From Gonatopus flavifemur (lineage: Eukaryota > Arthropoda > Insecta > Hymenoptera > Dryinidae), in assembly GCA_018340375.1 (NCBI GenBank), contig JAFFJZ010000004.1:49144001-49208000 (forward strand): 64,000 nucleotides of DNA. Reading direction: 5' to 3'. Each line of letters begins with the position of its first letter. Within the stretch, counting starts at the first letter, position 1. Positions 55,446 through 64,000 of this stretch are shown here, in pieces. The notes under the pieces are model-generated. The model saw only the letters and a list, made by a program, of their open reading frames with translations, was not told where the DNA came from and searched no databases. The translations under genes and the position numbers were made by a program.

Positions 55446-55703
55446 TCATAAATTTTCTAATAAACTTATACACGGCGCTTCAAAATGACAATCATCTATG
55501 AGGTTTAGAACTTCAATATCTTCTTCATCTAATTCATGGTTCTGCACTACGTTACCAACTTCTTCTACTTCATGAGTATACATAGTTTTAGAATGGAAAT
55601 TCTTCAGCATTTTATTATTAGGTTGGAACTTGTGGCAACACATAGAATTAGCATGAAAATGTAACTTTATTCTCAATATAGAATTCAGAAGTTCAAGCAG
55701 CAT
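55446..55703 (-). pseudogene. hAT transposase C-terminal remnant
   Basis: 85 codons with CCHKFQPNNKMLKNFHSK and an acidic tail EEDIEVLNLIDD, like the extreme C-terminus of hAT transposases. The core is missing. Confidence 0.5.
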
Positions 55704-56069
55704 CCTATTTCAAAATTTGGTTCTTACAAGGCGTTCTACAACCGCGTTGCTTGACAGTAGCGATAGTAATGTACGCGCAAACGATGCAAGTTCGCGAAAC
55801 ACGAACTTTCCTCCTGCATTTCGAAATACATATACTGCAGCCCAAAATTCGCAGATGTTGAACACAAGGCGGGACTATGAGTCTCTACCAAAGATCCCTA
55901 CTCAATATTGATGAGGTACAGGCAGCGATGCCAACTACCAACTTTTTCAAGGTCTATCATTGGATGTTCCGTTCAACGAGTTGGCTTCGCTGGGTACAGG
56001 CTTTGTTGCCAACTAGAGAATTTAATCTTTCTCCGATTGGTAATCCCCATCAATGAGGATATATGATTG

Positions 56070-56618
56070 CAGAGCTGCCAGATGGGCATTACCGTTGAGG
56101 GGGAGTGTACCCCCACTATCGTTCCATGTATACAAGTTGGATGTGTGTGAAGGTTTCGTGTGTTGGTGAAAGTATGTGCATGAACTATGGTGGAGGTACT
56201 ATTCCCCTCAACGGGGTGGAGTATCGTGAACCCGAAAATTCACAGACCCAAAACATCATGCGCCCGAATTTCAGAAACCCGAAAGGCCATGTCCGTAAGC
56301 CCGAAGTTACATAACCCCAAATTGAAAAAAATTAATTTTCATATGAATCAGCTATTTGCTACTCTTGTATGATTTGAAGCGTTGATAAACCATCAATAAA
56401 AGCAAAATTGACATTTGAATGGTATAAAAGTATCTAATAGTTGATTTATAGTAAAATTTATTTTTTCGATCCGGGGTTATACAACTTCGGCTTTACGGAC
56501 ATTTGGCCGTATAGCCTTTCGGGTTTCCAAAATTCGGGCGCATAATTTTTCGGGCTGGTGTATTTTCGGGGTTACGATACTCTACCTCCTCAACGGTAAT
56601 GCCCATCTGGCAGCTCTG
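56070..56618. mobile_element. hAT MITE (CAGAGCTGCC) with nested fold
   Basis: Ends CAGAGCTGCCAGATGGGCAT and the inverse of the same. Flanks TATGATTG and TATGACAA match at 5 of 8. An inner inverted pair from GAGTATCGTGAACCCGAAAA carries spaced CCCGAA words. Confidence 0.78.
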
Positions 56619-57338
56619 TATGACAATGATACCAGAAATTTTTAGATCCAACGGCCTACATCCAATCAAATACTTCTGTTGATCGGAATGACCAATGTAT
56701 TCCGATCTCGGCGCTTTTGTTCCTTCGTTTCTGGCAACACAGCTGTATGATTGATCAATTCTGTTGGATCTAGAGGTTTCCTGGCAACAGTGGGTGCAGG
56801 TATGAAACACTGTTTTACTTACATCGATGAAAAAAATTGTTATCACCAATAACCGCCAAATAAATGATCAAATGTCGCCACAAAAATCGCCAATCGCCAA
56901 ATTCTAAAATTTAGTCACCAAGGTACTTGGAAAATCGCCATTTTGGCGAGAAATCGCCAAATCTGGTCACCCTCCCTAGTAAAAATGAATCATATAAGAA
57001 CATACATAAAGCATATAGAAACCATACATGGTCATATATGACCATATATAATTCATACGCAATCCATATTGAATCCGTGTATGATCATATATGGCCCATA
57101 TAGAATCCATACATGACCTTTCGATGCAAGACTTTCCCATACATGTGAAAAAATTCTGTCACATATGAAATATTTTTCGTATATGGATTTTATATGGATT
57201 ATATATGATCATATATGGATCACATATGGATTGTATATGATTCTATGCATTTTCATATCATCATCATCATCATGAAGTAATCAGTCTTACGACTGGTTTG
57301 ATGAAACCCTCCACCCCTGTCTATTATCCGCTAAACGC

Positions 57339-57980
57339 TTAATTTCTACATATCTTACCCTTATCTTGTATAATTTGTTTCATGTAATTCAATCTAGGTC
57401 TACCTTTGCAAGTTTGACAATTCATTTTTCCTTGTAATATTGTTTTCAATAAACTCTCATGCCGTAATGTGTGTCCTATAAGATTGCTTCTCCTTTTCAC
57501 GATGTGTTTCAAAAGAATCCTTTCTTCATTTATCTGCTCGAGTACTTCTTCATTTTTGACTTTGTCTATCCATTTTATTCTGAGCATCCTCCTATAACAC
57601 CACATTTCAAAAGCTTCAAGTCTTCGTTGATCAGTTTTCCCCATTGTCCAAGTTTCGCAACCATATAATGCTGTGCTCCAAACGTAACTTTTCAAGAATT
57701 TCTTCCTCACTTCCAAGCTTATATTTTTTGAGCATAATAACTGTCTCTTTTGGTAAAAAGCCTGTTTCCCTTGTGCTATTCTTGCTCTTATATCTCTTTC
57801 GCTTTTGCCGTTCTCTGTAATTATGCTTCCTAGATATTTGAATTCTTTCACCTGTTCAATTGTCTCGGTATCTATTTTGATTTTCGTTCTTCTAGCTGTT
57901 TTCGCTGCTGTACACATCATGAATTTTGTTTTGTCTTTATTTATATTCATACAATAGTTTTCCAATAATATTGTTCTCAT
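57339..57980 (-). pseudogene. LINE RT C-terminal region, copy 2
   Basis: 213 open codons: FKYLGSIITENG, WSTALYGCETWTM, RRLEAFEMWCYRRMLRIKW and GRPRLNYM, the conserved region after the RT palm in this LINE family. The frame is out of register with the upstream RT. Confidence 0.88.
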
Positions 57981-58019
57981 AGTGTTGAGAATATTTTCTA
58001 ACCCTACGCGTGGCCAATA

Positions 58020-58970
58020 TAGCTATGTCATCCGCGAATCTCAACATACTTATATTTTCTCCCTGAATCTGTAATTTCGATTAAATTTCCTCCTTCACTT
58101 CGTTCATTGCTTCTTATATATATAAATTGAAAATCAGTGGTGATAATGAGCATCCTTGTCTCACCCCTCTTCTTATTTGTGCTTCCCCTTCCTGACCCTC
58201 TATGTCTATTATTGCACTTTGATTCTTATATAATTCGTATATTATTCTCCTATCTTTATAATTTATTCCCACCTCCTTCAGGATCGCAAACATCGAAAGC
58301 CTTTTGTATATCTACAAAACCTATGTACACAGATTTCTTCAGCGCTATCCTTTTCTCTATCACTGCCCTGAGTGCTAAGATTGCTTCTCGCGTTCCCCTA
58401 TTTTTTCTAAAACCAAACTGATCTTCTGCCAATCTACTCTCTATTTCATTTTTCATCCTCCTGTATATAATTTTGGTCAGTATTTTCGAAACATTTGAAG
58501 TTAAACTGATCGTTCTGTAGTTCTCGCATTTGTCTGCCCCTTGTTTTTTCGGGATAGCGACAATTTTATTCTTTTGGAAATCTTCCGGTACTTCTCCTTT
58601 TTCGTACATATCTCTAATCAATTCAAACAGTGCGTCGCGAGTTCCTCCACTGGAGGCTTTTATAAGGTCCGCACTTATGTCATCTATGCATGGCGCTTTA
58701 TTATTTTTCAATTCTTTCAAAGCCTTGTCGAATTCTGATCTCAATATCGAATCTCCCAATTCTTCCTCATCTACATCCTCCTCCTTCTCTAAAAGTGCTA
58801 TATCATCGTTTCCTCTATACAAGTCTTCCAAATGATTGATCCACTGTTCTATTTTCTCTTCCGTTTTTATCAATTGTCGTTCTAGAGAGTTTCTAATCTT
58901 ATTGCTTCTAGATTTCATTTGTCCGAAAAGTCTTTTAATAATCCTGTATGCTTCATCTATTTTTCCTAAA
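58020..58970 (-). pseudogene. LINE reverse transcriptase, copy 2
   Basis: SEFDKALKELKNNKAPCIDD, NKIVAIPKKQGADKCENYRT, DQFGFRKNRG and YIGFVDIQKAFD in one frame to about 58290, then frameshifts. The catalytic RFADDIAIL box is near 58020-58050 in another frame. Confidence 0.88.
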
Positions 58971-58989
58971 TGCAATCTTATTTCTATTA

Positions 58990-60269
58990 GGTGTACAAAT
59001 AAGTTTCCGCGGTTTGTCAAAAGATGGCCCCACCAGAAGGTTATGGAGAAATTGTCAGATGTAAAACGTAATATCCCAAGTTTAGTCATCTGGCAACACT
59101 ATAACCTTAAAGTACTAGTGATTCCGTATCAGCATCACGTAATTTTTTTCGTGCAAAAATGTCAAGTTTTATTCCGAATAAGCATCATTTGCGGGAACTT
59201 TTGATTTACTTCTTTAATGTGAAAAAATCTGCAGCTGAGGCGCATCGATTGCTTCTAGAAGCGTATGGTGAAGCTGCTTTAAGTGAGAGAAGTGGTCAGG
59301 AATGGTTTCAAAAGTTTAAGAACGGTGAGTTTGACGTTAAAGACAAAGAACGCAGTGGAAGGCCGAAAGTGTACGAAGACATGGAATTAGAAGTACTATT
59401 GGAGGAAGATATGTCCCAAACGCAAAAAGAACTTGCACTTACTCTACAAGTGACTCAACAAGCAATTTCACATCGTTTAAAATCGTTAGGAATGATTCAA
59501 AAACAAGGAAATTGGGTTCCATATGAACTAAAGCCGAGAGACGTTGAACGCCGATTATGCATGAGTGAAATGCTGCTTGCCAGGAATAAAAAAAAGAGTT
59601 TTTTGCATCGTATAGTCACTGGTGACGAAAAATGGATTCACTACGATAATCCAAAGAAGAGAAAGTCATGGGTTAAGCCCGGCGAACCATCAACATCGAC
59701 AGCTAAGCCGAATATTCATGGAAAAAAACTCATGCTGTGTATTTGGTGGGATCAGCTTGGTGTCGTGTATTATGAATTGCTGAAACCAAGCGAAACCATT
59801 ACTGGAGCTCTCTACCGAACACAATTGATGAGATTGAGTCGGGCACTTAAGGAAAAACGCGCCCATTACTACTCCAGACACGACAAAATTATTCTTTTAC
59901 ACGATAATGCTCGTCCACATGTTGCGGCGCCGGTAAAAACATACTTGGAAACACTCAACTGGGAAGTTTTACCCCACCCGCCGTATTCACCAGACTTAGC
60001 CCCTTCTGATTATCACCTGTGCCGGTCGATGGCACATGGTCTGTCTGAGCAGCGCTTCACATCATATGAAGACACCAAAAATTGGGTAGATTTGTGGATA
60101 GCGTCAAAAGATGAAGAGTTTTTTCGACGGGGTATCCGAATGTTGCCAGAAAGATGGGGAAAAGTAGTGGCAAATGATGGAAAATACTTTGAATAAAACG
60201 TAATGTACTTTTCCTTTACAATAAATTCCTAATTTTTCATAAAAAACCGCGAAAACTTATTTGTACACC
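58990..60269 (+). mobile_element. mariner transposon, mauritiana/mellifera-like, 1280 bp, intact
   Basis: Ends GGTGTACAAATAAGTTTCCG and the inverse of GGTGTACAAATAAGTTTTCG, TA at 58988-58989 and 60270-60271. Uninterrupted transposase. Youngest layer of the local nest. Confidence 0.95.
59159..60196 (+). CDS. mariner transposase, DD34D, full length
   Basis: 345 residues, the normal mariner length, with no stop or shift. Two HTH parts fill residues 1-110 (KSAAEAHRLL, VTQQAISHRLK). The linker motif WVPYELKP is near residue 117. Catalytic motifs are VTGDEKWIHYD, LLHDNARPH and YSPDLAPSDYHL, with 34 residues between the last two aspartates. It closely follows the domain plan of Mos1-type transposases. 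It would excise and reinsert the flanking element at TA sites. An internal rather than host promoter is likely; none was identified. One change to note: CRSMAHG where F is common before RSM. Confidence 0.95.
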   Translation: MSSFIPNKHHLRELLIYFFNVKKSAAEAHRLLLEAYGEAALSERSGQEWFQKFKNGEFDVKDKERSGRPKVYEDMELEVLLEEDMSQTQKELALTLQVTQQAISHRLKSLGMIQKQGNWVPYELKPRDVERRLCMSEMLLARNKKKSFLHRIVTGDEKWIHYDNPKKRKSWVKPGEPSTSTAKPNIHGKKLMLCIWWDQLGVVYYELLKPSETITGALYRTQLMRLSRALKEKRAHYYSRHDKIILLHDNARPHVAAPVKTYLETLNWEVLPHPPYSPDLAPSDYHLCRSMAHGLSEQRFTSYEDTKNWVDLWIASKDEEFFRRGIRMLPERWGKVVANDGKYFE

Positions 60270-60404
60270 TAATATTTCCTGACATTTCTCTTCTAACCAC
60301 TGTTCTTTTACTTTCCTGCATTTTCATATATGAATTATATATGAATTTTATATGGATTATGTATGGGTCATATATGTTCGTTTTTTACTAGGGCTGAATG
60401 CGAG

Positions 60405-61490
60405 AAGCAATTTTAGCACTCGGAACAGTAGTAGAGAAAAGACTAGAGAGTTGACAAAGTCTGTGTATATAGGTTTTGTAGATATACAAAAAGCAGTCGA
60501 TAATGTTGATTGGGAGAAAATGTTCGCGATTTCAAAATGGTAGGAATTGATTCCAAGGATAGAAAAATAATATATGAATTATACAAGAATCAAACCGCAA
60601 TAATAGAAATAGACGGTCAAAGAGGAGAAGCGCAAATTAAAAGAGAGGTGAGACAAGGATTCTCATTACCACCATTGATTTTCAATTTGTATATAGAAGA
60701 AGTGATGAAGGAAGTGAAGGAGCAAGTGCAATTGAAATTACAGATTCAGGGAGAAAATTTAAGCATATTGAGATTCGCAGATGACATAGCTATATTAGCT
60801 ACGAGTGGTGCTGAATTGGAAAATATTCTCAACAATATTTCTAGAAAACCATTGTATGAATATAAATAAGTACAAAACAAAATTCATGATTTGTACAACA
60901 GCGAAAACATCGAGAAGAACGAAAATCAAAATAGATGCGGAGACAATTCAGCAAGGAAAAGAATTCAAATATTTAGGAAGCATAATTACAGAAAACGGTA
61001 GAAGCGAAAGAGATATAAGAGCTAGAATAGCACAAGGAAAATAGGCTTTCCACCAAAAGAAACAGTTACTATGCTCAAAGAATATTAGCTTAGCAGTCAG
61101 GAAGAAATTCTTGAAGAGTTACGTTTGGAGCACAGCATTATATGGTTGCGAAACTTGGACAATGGGGAAAACTGATCAACGAAGACTTGAAGCTTTTGAA
61201 ATGTGGTGTTATAGGAGGATGCTCAGAATAAAATAGATAGACAAAGTCAAAAATGAAGAAGTACTCGAGCAGATAAATGAAGAAAGGATTCTTTTGAAAC
61301 ACATCGTGAAAAGGAGAAGCAATCTTATAGGACACACATTACGGCATGAGAGTTTATTGAAAACAATATTACAAGGAAAAATGAATTGTCAAACTTGCAA
61401 AGGTAGACCTAGATTGAATTATATGAAACAAATTATACAAGATAAGGGTAAGATATGTAGAAATTAAGCGTTTAGCGGATAATAGACAGG
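60405..61490 (+). pseudogene. LINE RT palm and C-terminal region, copy 1
   Basis: Continues from 55000: KSVYIGFVDIQKAVDNVDWE, then in the next frame PPLIFNLYIEEVMKEV and RFADDIAILA (60771-60800), then FKYLGSIITENGRSERDI and WSTALYGCETWTMGK with TAG stops at 61042-61044 and near 61235. Confidence 0.88.
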
Positions 61491-61544
61491 GTTGGAGGAT
61501 TTCGTCAAATCAGTCATAAGACTGATTACTTGATGATGATGACA

Positions 61545-62750
61545 TTTCAAAGAATTCTTTCAGGTATCTCAGACTTATGAAATTACACTCAGAAAAATTT
61601 ATAGCCATAGCAACTTTAATGAATAATTGTCCTCAAAACGCACTCTGTGTATACTTCATGCAAGTACATGAATATTTGGCATTACTATAAACAAGTTACC
61701 CTAACTGTTTATATATTTGTGAATACTGAATTTGAACAGTTGTCCCCAAAGAGTTGATGTGACTATTTAAATTTCTCTCAGTGTAGCACATCTCCCGCAA
61801 GATACCGGAAAGATGCCGCGATTTCATATCTCCACAATTATATCTCAAGATAAATCGTGAAGATATCTTCGAAATAATTCTAAGGATTAGAATTAGGGTG
61901 CCAAATTCGAGATGGATACAAGATGTCTTAAGAACATCTTGATCAATATATCTCTGGGATACATCTCAAATAAGTTATGGAGTCGAGATATTTTCTAAAA
62001 TGAAATTTTGGAGGAAATTCTTTTCAAATTCGGGTTCTGTACAATATTGGATGAAATATTGGATTGATTTCCATGAAATGCATTCTCAGGAGTTTTACAC
62101 GAACGAAAATTTCATGTTATGACCATAAGTGACAATTGAGCGTTCCGAAGTAGCTGACCTGATCATCTGGTCATGACCAGATCACTTCTGAACCGATCAA
62201 AGTCGATCTAGTCATGACCAGATGATTAGATCAGCTACTCCTCCAATATGATAACGAATCACTACATAACCATATGGCGCGTTAGCCCAAGCTGTTGAGA
62301 CCGGTTTCTTTAGGTAGGTGATGGGTTGAGTAGGTAGGTTCAAATCCGTTCGAAGGGATAAATATTTCTTGGCAGGACAAGCATACTTCAAATACTGACC
62401 GACAGGAAGTACAGTAAAATTCTGGGAAAAATCTTCTTCTTTATGTTGATTTAAAATTGTTATTTTTGCATTGTTATTGTTTATGGCATCTTGAATATAT
62501 CGTAAAGAGACCTCGAACGTATCTTTGAGATAACTTCGGAATATCTTGAAGATATCAATGAGATCACTGAGATGTTTCGAAGATATCACAAACGAGTCTA
62601 AAATGAGTCTGTACGACGATCCAATCGAAGATATCTCAGAAGACATTTTCAAGTTATCCGATTGTGTTGCATGAGACATCTCTTATGTATTTTGAAGATA
62701 ACTTTCCGAAAAAATCTCAAGATCCATTCAGATATCTTTTTGTTAATTAG
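61545..62750. repeat. Region rich in GATATCT words with inverted halves
   Basis: AAGATATCTTCGAA, GAGATATTTTC, GAAGATATCTCAG and related words recur on both sides of a central part, suggesting a decayed inverted-repeat element around 61790-62745. No clean ends found. A 155-residue minus-strand frame here (62212-62679) has no recognisable domain and is probably repeat-derived. Confidence 0.35.
62150..62240. repeat. Hairpin element, about 90 bp
   Basis: GTAGCTGACCTGATCATCTG is mirrored by CAGATGATTAGATCAGCTAC, with an inner repeated GTCATGACCAGAT. Confidence 0.75.
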
Positions 62751-62756
62751 GAACAC

Positions 62757-62863
62757 CCCTAACAGCACCAAGGTCCCTGGACGTTTTGAAAACGTTCTGA
62801 GAATGTTTTAAAAACGTCCCAACGTTCTTGGAACGTTTTAAAAACCTCCCAGTGCTGTTAGGG
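62757..62863. mobile_element. 107-bp MITE of the E type, 2-bp TSD AC
   Basis: Ends CCCTAACAGCACCAAGG and the inverse of CCCTAACAGCACTGGGAGG. AC lies at 62755-62756 and 62864-62865. Internal AACGTTTTGAAAACGTT-type words. Confidence 0.82.
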
Positions 62864-62934
62864 ACTGGTTCCAATTCGGACCATGCACTGTTTAGAATCG
62901 AACCGCCCGCTTGTGTGTGTGTGTGTGCGGATGT

Positions 62935-64000
62935 ATGATGTTAATTAGTGTTTCTTCTTTTTGATCGTCTATTGTTGCAGTTTGATTTTTATATGATTCA
63001 TACATTGTTCTCCTATCCTTGAAATTAATTCCTACCACTTTCAAAATAGCGAACATTTTCTCGCAATCAACATCATCCAATGCGTTTTGTATATCTACAA
63101 AACCTATATACACAGACTTTTTCAACTCTAGTCTTGTCTCTACTACTGTTCTGAGTGCTAAAATTGCATCTCGCATTCCCCTATTTTTCCTAAAACCGAA
63201 CTGATCTTCTGCTAATCTACTCTCTATTTCATTTTCTATCCTCCTGTATATAATTTTTATCAGTATCTTCGAGGCATGTGAAGTTAAACTAATCGTTCTG
63301 TAGTTCTCACATTTGTCTCCTCCTTGTTTTTTCGGAACCGCGACGATTTTATTCCTTTGGAAATCTCCGGGACTCCTCCATTCTTGTACATATCTTTGAC
63401 CAATTCAAACAGTGCGTCACGGGTTCTTCGACTGGGGGCTTTGATAAGGTCCGCACTTACTAGTATGCGATCTATTCCTGGTGCTTTATTATTCCTCAAT
63501 TCTTTCGAAGTCCTGTCAAATTCTGATCTCAAAATCGAATCTCCCGATTCTTTTTCATCGACATCTTCCTCCATCTCTAAAAATCCTATATTACCGCTTC
63601 CTTCATACAGATCTTCTAACTGATTGATCCATTGTTCGATTTTTTCCTGCGTTCTTATCAATTGTCTCCCTAGAGAATTTCGAATCTTACTGCTTCTAGA
63701 TTTCATTCGTCCAAAAAATCCCTTCATATGAATTGTGCAATCTTATATGCCTCATCCATTTTCCCTCAATGTAATCTTACTTCTGTATCCTGACATTTTC
63801 TTTCTAACCATTATTCTTTTGCTTTCCTCGATTCTCTTATTATTTTAATCCTCAGTGACTTGTATGTCTGCTGGCCTTGTTCGCTACTCTTATTCTTGTA
63901 TTTCCCCCTTCCGTTAATTAAATCGAGGAATTTCTTCCGTTATCCATGGTTCCTGAGGTTCTACTCCATCGTTCTTCAAAATTTTGTTTGCATATTGCTC
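62935..64000 (-). mobile_element. LINE copy 3, runs off the window
   Basis: Minus-strand RT of the same family: SEFDRTSKELRNNKAPGIDR (63284-63727 frame) and VYIGFVDIQNALDDVD (62892-63176 frame), with frameshifts between. The 3-prime side stops abruptly near 62935 beside a (TG)n tract (62912-62927), so the FADD box and C-terminal region are absent. The 5-prime side continues past the window end. Confidence 0.88.

Larger units (their letters stand above)
57259..60317 (-). mobile_element. LINE copy 2, 5-prime truncated, 12-bp TSD
   Basis: Starts on the minus strand near 60317 and ends in an ATGATGATGATG tail at 57259. GCATTTTCATAT lies at 57247-57258 and 60318-60329. About 1.78 kb once the mariner at 58990-60269 is excluded. 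Confidence 0.92.
56974..60393. mobile_element. CCCTAG MITE copy 2, 2-bp TSD CT, with nested LINE
   Basis: Ends CCCTAGTAAAAATGAATCAT and the inverse of CCCTAGTAAAAAACGAACAT. CT lies at 56972-56973 and 60394-60395, inside the terminal repeat of the surrounding hAT element. Confidence 0.88.
55001..60396 (-). mobile_element. hAT element interrupting the LINE, 8-bp TSD
   Basis: Left end CAGGGTGACTAGATCG; right end GGTCACCCT followed, after the MITE 56974-60393 and its duplicated CT, by G at 60396. AATGCGAG lies at 54993-55000 and 60397-60404. The LINE RT frame rejoins at the site. A transposase C-terminal remnant is at 55446-55703. Confidence 0.9.
52890..61540 (+). mobile_element. LINE copy 1 (CFDP2-like endonuclease), multiply interrupted
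   Basis: Endonuclease end at 52930-53960, RT start at 54400-55000, RT remainder and C-terminal region at 60405-61480, and a 3-prime end GACTGATTACTTGATGATGA. Interrupted by MITE H copy 2 (53081-53870) and by a hAT element (55001-60396). 5-prime truncated; exact start uncertain. Confidence 0.88.

Noticed and set aside
1..64000. CRISPR arrays, operons, ribosome binding sites or bacterial insertion sequences
   Set aside because: Spliced transposase, TA-targeted mariners, LINEs and LTR elements show this is animal nuclear DNA; the regularly spaced CCCGAAG words lie in MITE arms and are not CRISPR repeats.

Overview
The window looks like repeat-dense nuclear DNA of an insect. The evidence is several mariner-family transposons (including an uncommon DD41D type), a Ty3/gypsy element primed by tRNA-Trp, a GA-rich LINE, a LINE with a CFDP2-like endonuclease, and a fragment of a chuvirus-like glycoprotein gene. 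Hymenoptera or Hemiptera are both plausible; the sequence does not decide. No conserved single-copy host gene was recognised. Nearly all coding capacity belongs to mobile elements.

Layout. 0-8.4 kb: satellite-like and palindromic repeats: a CCCTGG-ended element full of 64-bp repeats with a 5S-rRNA-like insert, a 2-kb perfect-looking palindrome, a higher-order array of hairpins at 4.9-7.0 kb, and a foldback element. 8.5-15.2 kb: a young, almost intact Ty3/gypsy retrotransposon with 477-bp LTRs that look identical, a 4-bp target duplication, and gag and pol in different frames; one TGA lies in the protease active-site motif. 15.3-23.2 kb: a second, much older gypsy copy chopped up by MITEs (hAT, Harbinger and 3-bp-TSD types), one of which itself contains a full DD41D mariner relative. 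23.2-32.8 kb: a crowd of MITEs around a hAT transposase gene (minus strand, one intron, one stop codon). 33.0-34.3 kb: irritans-type mariner. 34.3-35.7 kb: degraded viral glycoprotein gene cut by two MITEs. 37.0-51.6 kb: a giant inverted repeat (arms of about 2 kb before insertions) containing a GA-rich LINE that itself holds a pogo-like element, a dead mellifera-type mariner, nested MITEs, and a second DD41D transposon. 52.9-61.5 kb: a LINE copy interrupted by a hAT element, in which a MITE was hit by a second LINE, which was hit by an intact mariner. 61.6-64.0 kb: small hairpin elements and a third LINE copy running off the window.

The elements do not form a pathway. Their value is as a stratigraphic record: many insertions keep exact target duplications (8 bp hAT, 2 bp CCC-ended MITEs, 3 bp, TA, 9 bp), and in several cases the interrupted reading frame or the second arm of a palindrome proves the empty site, so the order of insertion can be read directly.

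Stretches where nothing was recognised: 4355-4930, 7002-7620, 7753-8012, 24322-25637 (apart from a TA microsatellite and splice-like words), 30803-31311, 36440-37030, 51592-51987, 52143-52890 and 61545-62140.
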